A stretch of DNA of 10,165 nucleotides from Baffinella frigidus (taxonomy: Eukaryota; Cryptophyceae; Cryptomonadales; Baffinellaceae), in assembly GCA_026770585.1 (NCBI GenBank), contig MU646342.1:397430-407594 (forward strand), written 5' to 3'. How positions within the stretch are numbered: the stretch's first letter is position 1; every line of letters starts with the position of its first letter. The notes beneath the pieces were generated by a model. That model was not told the origin of the DNA. It worked only from the letters and a program-made list of their open reading frames with translations, and ran no database searches. The translations under genes and the position numbers were made by a program. Positions 6,105-10,165 of the stretch are shown here, in pieces.

Positions 6105-6313
6105 CGCTTGGGAGGCTCGGGGGCGAGGCGAATGACACCCACTCTCCACACATGTATTCATACTCAGAGTAACTCTCCGGCCGATCCCGTCCCGCGGCGG
6201 GCCCGCTCTAATTTCGTCCCGAGGCGGGCCCTAATCGAGGAGGGGTCCAGTGACGAAGTCGCGGATGCAGCGCTCGCGGTTCCCCAGGTACCTGTTCCAA
6301 AGCCACCAGCTTG
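6105..6313 (+). other. Spacer with a 27-base direct repeat; possible coding remnant
   Basis: CGTCCCGCGGCGGGCCC at 6188-6204 recurs with one change at 6215-6231, 27 bases later. The frame across both reads PVPRRARSN then FVPRRALIE, followed by EGSSDEVADAALAVPQVPVPKPPA and a stop. It has no ATG at a sensible place and no family match that I recognise. It could be a proline-rich linker fragment of a decayed mobile-element polyprotein, but this is only a guess. Confidence 0.25.
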
Positions 6314-6490
6314 AGTACAGGTACACCTCGAATATCCCACAAGTGATCAGTAGGCTCATACACCCTACGGTATGGCCCTAGGACCTGCCTAGGGCGAGTT
6401 AGGGTGAATATTCGCCCTATGGGCACTCAAGGGATAATAACACGCTTCCCCCCATAGGACCATCCTAGGGTCCTACGTATTGGCCCACCG
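6314..6490. mobile_element. E-family element, copy E5, interrupted by T copy C
   Basis: A diverged E left end (AGTACAGGTACACCTCGAA) is followed by T copy C. After it come TAACACGCTTCCCCCC, then TAGGACC and CCTAGGGTCCTA, matching the E interior after its C run (compare ATAATAAACAGCCCCCC in E2). The right end has decayed by ~6490. Confidence 0.5.
6333..6436 (-). mobile_element. T-family short inverted-repeat element, copy C (inverted)
   Basis: Read on minus it starts TATCCCTTGAGTG and ends CACTTGTGGGATA, 104 bases. The core CTAGGCAGGTCCTAGGGCC and GTATGAGCCTAC match copy B. Like copy B it lies inside an E-family element and is flanked by TA. Confidence 0.8.
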
Positions 6491-6529
6491 TACGGTGCGT
6501 GATCTTAAATTCGAGGTTTCCTTGTATCA

Positions 6530-6647
6530 AAGGAAGCCTAGGGAAGATTTCACACGAAGGCAGCCTAGGGCAGATTTCATCAGCGCCTATCAGAAAGACG
6601 TCTAAGACATATTCCATCGGAAAGACGCCTGAGGCCCCAGGACCGCG
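6530..6647 (+). repeat. Degenerate 27-base tandem repeat
   Basis: Four units of about 27 bases begin at 6530, 6557, 6594 and 6621. The first two (AAGG-AGCCTAGGG-AGATTTC) are close; the last two (AAAGACG-CT-AG) are more diverged. A 10-base interruption (6584-6593) separates the pairs. No coding frame is evident. Confidence 0.65.
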
Positions 6648-6742
6648 GCTCTTGTAAAGTGGCTGACTTTACCGTGATAGACTTCTGGAGGCTGGGGGGG
6701 GGGTAGCACAAGAGAATCGCTGGTACGAGAGGAAAACACGAG

Positions 6743-6865
6743 ATTACAGGGTTACCTCGCTAATCAGGTGGTGCACCCCCCTAGGACACTACAGTAGGTC
6801 GATCCTTAGCCCTACGGTGGTGCTAGGGGGGGTGCGCCTCCTCATGAGCGAGGTACCCCTGTACA
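6743..6865. mobile_element. E-family element, copy E4
   Basis: A diverged left end (ATTACAGGGTTACCTCGCTA) and a well-kept right end (CTCATGAGCGAGGTACCCCT, then GTACA) bound 123 bases. CACCCCCCTAGGA and GTGCTAGGGGGG form the inner stem. Uninterrupted like E1, it confirms the ~125-base unit length. Confidence 0.8.
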
Positions 6866-7065
6866 TCTCACAACCTGTGCTGGGGTGTTTCCCTCTCACC
6901 ACTCGCATCGTCGCGTCTGAGAAAACTGTAGCTCCACCTCCGATAATCTCGGGCGTGCCATCAAATACATGTAGAGAAGTACTCCGTGCGCTCCAGAAGA
7001 AAGAGCATCTACATGTATTTAATTAGGGGCCCAGATTAAGTGAGGCAGAGCTAGAAACTGTGGCA
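6866..7065. other. Unassigned spacer with a perfect 13-base stem
   Basis: AAATACATGTAGA (6963-6975) and its exact complement TCTACATGTATTT (7008-7020) enclose a 32-base loop. A short frame crossing it (PPPIISGVPSNTCREVLRALQKKEHLHVF) is preceded by no convincing start. Nothing else is seen. Confidence 0.5.
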
Positions 7066-7641
7066 GACCAAGAGTGCACTGCTAGAGGGAAGATTTTGCC
7101 AAAGTCAACCCCAATACAGACCGTCAACTTTTGAGTAGAATAAGAGCGCCAATCTCGCGTGTTGAGATCCTGAAGTTGACAGTTTGTATGGGGGTTGACT
7201 CAAAAAAACCCTCCAGCGCTGGCAGTAGAGTGCACAGTGAAGGGCTCGGGTCTCAGGGTCTTAGGGTGTGGAGCGGATGGGGAGGGGGCGTGCCAGACCA
7301 AGAGTGCACAGTGAAGCACTCGGGTCTCAGGGTGTTGGGCTGATGGGAGAGGGGGTACGTGAACTTGGTCTTGCAGACGAAAAGGGCACAGTCAAGCTCG
7401 GGTTTCAGGATCTCGGGGAGTTGGGCTGAAGGGCTCGGGTTTCAGGGCTTGGGGAAGTTGGGCAGATGGGCGGGGCGTGCCAGACCAAGAGTGCACAGTA
7501 AAGCGCTCGGGTCTCAGGGTCTCAGACGAATGGGCTCGGGGTTCTGGGCTTCTGGAATTGCTCAAAAGCCCGCCTGAACCTCAAGACGCCATTTTCAGGA
7601 TTTGGTCCACTTTGGAGGTCTGGTTTTGGGGGTGATTGGCG
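7066..7641 (+). repeat. GC-rich minisatellite array (ACCAAGAGTGCACAGTGAAG units)
   Basis: Diverged units of roughly 75-110 bases share ACCAAGAGTGCACAGTGAAG, then GCTCGGGTCTCAGGGTCT, a GTTGGGC-ATGGG stretch, and GGGGGAGTACGCGAACTGG. Clear unit starts are near 7068 (interrupted), 7297, 7374 (altered) and 7484. Glycine-rich short frames (7131-7343, 7359-7577) only translate the repeat. The array resumes at about 8040 and ends near 8440. Confidence 0.8.
7080..7226. mobile_element. Foldback element F4 within the minisatellite, candidate 9-base target duplication
   Basis: The minisatellite word AGAGTGCAC is present on both sides (7071-7079 and 7227-7235) of a 147-base insert, whereas an uninterrupted unit (7301-7309) has it once. 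The insert is an imperfect inverted repeat: GCTAGAGGG, AAGTCAACCCC and CCGTCAACTTTTGAGTAG on the left are mirrored by GAAGTTGACAG, GGGGGTTGACT and CCCTCCAGC on the right. A 9-base duplication is typical of Mutator-like elements. Because GTGCAC is itself palindromic, part of it could instead belong to the element terminus. Confidence 0.7.
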
Positions 7642-7946
7642 GGGGAGTACGCGAACTGGATAGGGCCTAGAGCCTAGGGCCTAGGGCCTAGGGCTTAGGG
7701 CTTAGGGCTTAGGGCTTAGGGCTTAGGGCTTAGGGCTTAGGGTGTAGGGCGTAGGGCTTAGGGCTTAGGGCTTAGGGCTCAGGGCTCAGGGCTTAGGGTG
7801 TAGGGCGTAGGGCTTAGGGCTTAGGGCGTAGGGCTTAGGGTGTAGGGTGTAGGGTTTAGGGATAAGGGATGAGGGATTAGGGATTAGGGTTTAGGGATTA
7901 GGGTTTAGGGTTTAGGGTTTATGGTTTAGGGGAGTACGCGAACTGG
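7642..7946 (+). repeat. Interstitial telomere-like block flanked by 18-base direct repeats
   Basis: Between two copies of GGGGAGTACGCGAACTGG (7642-7659 and 7929-7946) lie ~270 bases of telomere-like units. They run from CCTAGGG through long perfect CTTAGGG runs to CGTAGGG and finally TTTAGGG near 7900-7928. The G-rich strand is on plus. The flanking word belongs to the surrounding minisatellite unit, and a third copy (one extra A) is at 8412-8430. Confidence 0.9.
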
Positions 7947-8035
7947 GTGACGCAGAAGAGCACGCTCTTGCCAGAGCCAACCCCCATACGAACCGTCAAC
8001 TTTTGAGTAGAATAAAGGCGCCAATATGGCGTTTG
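7947..8035 (+). mobile_element. Solo left half of an F4-type foldback
   Basis: After the GTGACGCAGAAGAGCACG segment shared with 8431-8448, the sequence reads GCCAACCCCCATACGAACCG then TCAACTTTTGAGTAGAATAA and GGCGCCAATATGGCG. This matches the left arm and centre of F4 closely. The right arm is absent: the minisatellite resumes directly. It is either an internal deletion product or a copy that was never complete. Confidence 0.65.
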
Positions 8036-8083
8036 GGGAAGGTTTGGGGAACGCGGATGGGCGGGGCGTGCCCGACCAAGACT

Positions 8084-8233
8084 TTATCTCAGAAAAGGGA
8101 TTCTAAAATTCATTTTCGTAAGTCAATTACCCTTCAAATATGTCAACTTATGCGTAGAGAAAAGAATAAGTTAACGAATTTGTATAGGAATTGACTTACG
8201 AAAACGAACTTTAGAACCCCCTTTCTGAGATAA
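8084..8233. mobile_element. Foldback element F6, 150 bases, candidate GACT target duplication
   Basis: The terminal inverted repeats TTATCTCAG and CTGAGATAA are perfect. Beyond them ~70 bases of each arm pair imperfectly (CGTAAGTCAATT with AATTGACTTACG, GTCAACTTAT with ATAAGTTAAC). GACT flanks both sides (8080-8083, 8234-8237). The element splits a minisatellite unit: ACCAAG before it and GCACAGTGAAGCGCTC after it form the usual unit when joined. Internal words (AAGTCAA, GTCAACTT-TG-GTAG) and the length resemble F4, but the termini differ. It is AT-rich against a GC-rich host array and non-coding. Confidence 0.8.
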
Positions 8234-8440
8234 GACTGCACAGTGAAGCGCTCCGGTCTCATCGTTGCAGGGAGTCGGGCTGAAGGGTTCAGGTGTAAGG
8301 GTCTCGGGGTGTTGGGCGAATGGGGGCGGGTCTCAGGGTTTCAGGGGAGTTCGGGGTGTTGGGGTGTTGGGCGAATGGGGTCGGGTCTCAGGGTTTCAGG
8401 GGCGGATGGGCGGGGAAGTACGCGAACTGGGTGACGCAGA
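8234..8440 (+). repeat. Minisatellite array, right part
   Basis: This continues the 7066-7641 repeat after F6: GCACAGTGAAGCGCTCCGGT, then two close copies of a GGGTGTTGGGCGAATGGGG, CGGGTCTCAGGGTTTCAGGG stretch, ending in GGGGAAGTACGCGAACTGG and GTGACGCAGAAGAGCACG. The open frames here are glycine-rich translations of the repeat. Confidence 0.75.
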
Positions 8441-8934
8441 AGAGCACGTTCTTCTTGTTCCCTGCTCGTCGGAGACACACCAGAAAGTTATGCACAGGTT
8501 ACTCGTCGGCAACACACAAGACTGCTGTGCAGGGCTCAACCCGCGAACAACGACAGCACGTTCTTCTTGTTCCCTGCTCCTCCGCAACACACCACACTGT
8601 CAGAGCTGTGAGCAGAGAAAATGGCCACGGCGAGCAGAGAAAATGACGTTCTTCTTGTTCCCTGCTCCTCCGCACCACACCACACAGTTACGCAGGGTTA
8701 ACCAGCGAACACGGACGCCACACGTTCCCAGGGTGGTCCACCCTTGGAGCTCCAAGGAATAGGCCTGCTCCTCGGCAACACACAACACTGTTAGAGCTGT
8801 GTGCAGAGAAAATGGCCACGGAAATAGTGGAATGCAGGTAATCTGGTATAAAAACGTCAACTTTTACCAATGATTTCGGAGGGGAACTTCTCTGCACAGG
8901 GCTCTATGAAAAGGAAGGTGGGCCTGGTAGGAAA
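8441..8934 (+). repeat. Diverged array with CGGCAACACAC and GTTCCCTGCTC words
   Basis: ACGTTCTTCTTGTTCCCTGC occurs at about 8446, 8558 and 8646, each followed by a CTCCGCAACACACCAC-like stretch. GGTTAACC-GCGAACA words (8530s, 8695-8710) and GTGTGCAGAGAAAATGGCC (8615, 8800) recur. The sequence 8796-8915 is an older relative of 9509-9640, and 8700-8755 of 9650-9705 (GGGTGGTCCACCC, GCTCCAAGGAA). No coding frame persists across units; frames such as 8265-8762 are fortuitous. Confidence 0.7.
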
Positions 8935-8978
8935 AGGACGTTGTTCGTGTTCCCTGCAGGGAACAAGAACAACGTCCT
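8935..8978. repeat. 44-base zero-loop palindrome
   Basis: The left arm 8935-8956 (AGGACGTTGTTCGTGTTCCC, TG) and right arm 8957-8978 meet at CTGCAG with no spacer and one mismatch. The arm sequence is the GTTCCCTGC word of 8441-8667, here in head-to-head form. Confidence 0.9.
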
Positions 8979-9010
8979 CTTAGCAGGGAACAAGAACAAC
9001 GTCCTCTAGG
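8957..9010 (+). repeat. 27-base tandem duplication
   Basis: CAGGGAACAAGAACAACGTC, followed by CTCTTAG or CTCTAGG, occurs twice in tandem (8957-8983, 8984-9010). The first copy is also the right arm of the adjacent palindrome. Confidence 0.9.
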
Positions 9011-9046
9011 CCGAGTTTCCGTTACCGTTGCCTCGGCAACACACAG

Positions 9047-9438
9047 CACTGTCATGCACGGGGTACTCTTCGGCAACACGTCAGGCTGTTATGCAGCGTT
9101 AAGCCGCGAACACTGACACCCGGCAACACACATTCCCTCAGCACAGACACTCGGCAACACACATTCCCATTTGCCAATGCAAATTTGGTCACGTTACCGC
9201 TAAATCTAGCGGAATCGAAACCCTCGTAGCCCACCGTGTGGCTAACAGTCTTGTGTGTTGCCGAGGGCCATGCGTGTCTGTGTGCGCGGCTTAACCCTGC
9301 ATAACAGCCTGCCGTGTTGCCGAAGAGTACCCCGTGCATAACAGTGTCCCTCGGCAACACACAAGACTGTTAGCCACACGGTGGGCTACGAGGGTTTCGA
9401 TTCCGCTAGATTCAGCGGTAACGTGACCAAATTTGCAT
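9047..9438. repeat. Interleaved inverted repeats A-B-A'-B'
   Basis: Segment A (9047-9119, CACTGTCATGCACGGGGTAC onward) returns inverted as A' (9273-9346) at ~90% identity. Segment B (9177-9267) returns inverted as B' (9348-9438), 91 bases with one clear mismatch (CTAAATC versus CTGAATC). The order A, B, A', B' means that the A and B stems cross and cannot both form as simple hairpins. CGGCAACAC words mark unit boundaries at 9032, 9072, 9121, 9151 and 9352 on plus and near 9254 and 9313 on minus. A tandem array of alternating A and B units broken by an inversion would give this order. Confidence 0.85.
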
Positions 9439-9525
9439 GGGAAAATCCTTCAACTGCCCCTAGACAAGTCGACGTTTGATGAAAGGTCCGTAGTCCACCG
9501 TGTGGAGTGGTGTGCAGAGAAGTTG
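9439..9525. other. Short spacer
   Basis: Outside the palindrome; GTCCACCGTGTGG near 9495 echoes the CCCACCGTGTGG of arm B, and GTGTGCAGAGAAGTTGGCC begins a copy of the sequence at 8796. No gene is seen. Confidence 0.4.
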
Positions 9526-9612
9526 GCCGCCGAAATAGTGAAATGTTGGTCAACGTTGACGTTTTGGTACCAACCAACACGTCACCTTTTACCATTTTTC
9601 GTTATTTCCGTG
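9526..9612. repeat. Foldback centred on GGTACC
   Basis: Read outward from GGTACC (9566-9571) the two sides pair imperfectly for ~42 bases: GAAATGTTGGTCAACG and GTTTTGG on the left against CCAACCAACACGTCACC and ATTTTTCGTTATTTCC on the right. The left arm also holds the perfect palindrome GTCAACGTTGAC. The diverged relative at 8820-8880 keeps only parts of this stem. Confidence 0.6.
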
Positions 9613-9969
9613 GACACCTTCTCAGCGCACCGCTCTATGCAGGTGTTACTCAGCGAATAAGGACACACACGCCCCTAGGGTGGTCCCAGGCTCCAAGGAA
9701 CACGATTGCCTTGGTAATGCCACAAGCTAACGCTAGGAAACCCCTTAAGTCCCTCGCTGGAGAGGGACTTACCAGCTCTAAAACGGCTTTAAAAGCAAAT
9801 TCAGGACTTTTAAAACCCTGAATTGTCTGCCATTATAAATTTTGTACGGAGTCGCGTCCAATCTAAGTGGTCCGCTGGCGTTAGCTTTTTGGACGATTGG
9901 GGAACTCCCAAGATCGAAACAACACCGCGCATCCTTAACCAGCGCCCTGGGAGAAAGTGGTGTGATGAT
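9613..9969. other. Subtelomeric spacer with hairpins
   Basis: No gene is supported. To ~9705 it continues the repeat related to 8700-8755. TAAGTCCCTC (9746-9755), loop GCTGGA and GAGGGACTTA (9762-9771) form a perfect 10-base stem. AATTCAGG and CCTGAATT form another near 9800-9825. GGAGTCGCGTCCAATC pairs imperfectly with GATTGGGGAACTCC around 9848-9912. The weak frames (9433-9660, 9507-9821, 9823-10020) run across repeats and show no protein features. Confidence 0.5.
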
Positions 9970-10165
9970 AGGGTTCAGGGTTTAGGATTTAGGGTTTGGG
10001 ATTCATGGTTTAGGGTTTAGGGTCAAGGTTTCAGGTTTCGGGGTTTAGGGTTTAGGGTTTCAGGTTTCAGGGTTTAGGGTTCAGGGTTCAGGGTTTAGGG
10101 TTCAGGGTTCAGGGTTCAGGGTTTAGGGTTTAGGGTTTAGGGTTTAGGGTTTAGGGTTTAGGGTT
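9970..10165 (+). repeat. Telomere, TTTAGGG repeats at the chromosome end
   Basis: The proximal part mixes TTTAGGG with TTCAGGG, TTTCGGG, ATTTAGG and other variants. From about 10119 to the last base every unit is TTTAGGG. The G-rich strand runs 5'->3' towards the window end, the right orientation for a terminus. The rise in purity outward is what telomerase addition onto older, mutated repeats produces. The array shown is short because the window stops here. Confidence 0.93.

Noticed and set aside
5476-7026. Frames containing MSEVPLY
   Set aside because: The peptide is the right terminus of the E element read outward, repeated with the element, not a conserved protein.
9052-9360. 102-codon minus-strand frame
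   Set aside because: It spans segments of the A and B inverted repeats, and its sequence simply reflects the repeat words.
8441-9438. Regularly repeated CGGCAACACAC words as a CRISPR array
   Set aside because: Spacing is irregular, copies occur in both orientations, units are diverged, and the context is a eukaryotic subtelomere.
1-10165. Transposase, reverse transcriptase or integrase genes to mobilise the short elements
   Set aside because: No frame showed recognisable catalytic motifs, so the elements are treated as non-autonomous.

Overview
The window looks like a nuclear subtelomere of a eukaryote, running rightwards into a real chromosome end. The last ~200 bases (9970-10165) become an increasingly pure array of the 7-base telomere repeat TTTAGGG, with the G-rich strand running 5'->3' off the end. 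Four other blocks of degenerate telomere-like DNA lie inside the window. TTTAGGG telomeres occur in plants, green algae, dinoflagellates, apicomplexans and some other algae. I favour an alga: one candidate gene has a signal peptide followed by a basic, transit-peptide-like stretch. A repeat terminus that reads M-S-E-V-P-L-Y also reminds me of predicted peptides from the cryptophyte Baffinella. That memory is unverified, so the lineage is tentative. There are no prokaryotic operons, Shine-Dalgarno sites, rRNA or tRNA genes, or CRISPR arrays.

Layout. 1-340: TTTCGGG-type telomere-like DNA in a 176-base higher-order repeat. 511-665: a near-perfect hairpin element. 684-1295 (minus): candidate secreted or organelle-targeted acidic protein. 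1733-2623 (plus): candidate Pro/Ala/Lys-rich protein built from in-frame duplications, including an 18-base coding minisatellite. 2624-3900: weak ORF, CT microsatellite, a repeated pair of fragments (R1/R2) and a foldback element between them. 3900-4462: two CCCTAAA-orientation telomere-like blocks. 4463-5250: non-coding DNA with a diverged inverted pair. 5253-6865: a cluster of two interleaved families of short terminal-inverted-repeat elements, here called T (about 104 bp, three copies) and E (about 125 bp, five copies). 7066-8440: a GC-rich minisatellite interrupted by foldback elements and by a 270-base telomere-like insert flanked by an 18-base direct repeat. 8440-9700: an array of diverged repeats around CGGCAACACAC, with large palindromes. 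9700-9969: hairpins. 9970-10165: terminal telomere.

The genes do not form a pathway. At most two ORFs (684-1295 minus, 1733-2623 plus) look protein-coding, and both are of unknown function. Most of the window is a nested record of small non-autonomous elements. No transposase, reverse transcriptase or integrase is recognisable, so any mobilising enzyme must lie elsewhere. The strongest signals are two nested insertions consistent with a TA target duplication (T elements inside E elements), foldbacks with candidate target duplications inside a minisatellite, a telomeric insert with direct-repeat flanks, and an interleaved A-B-A'-B' inverted repeat at 9047-9438.
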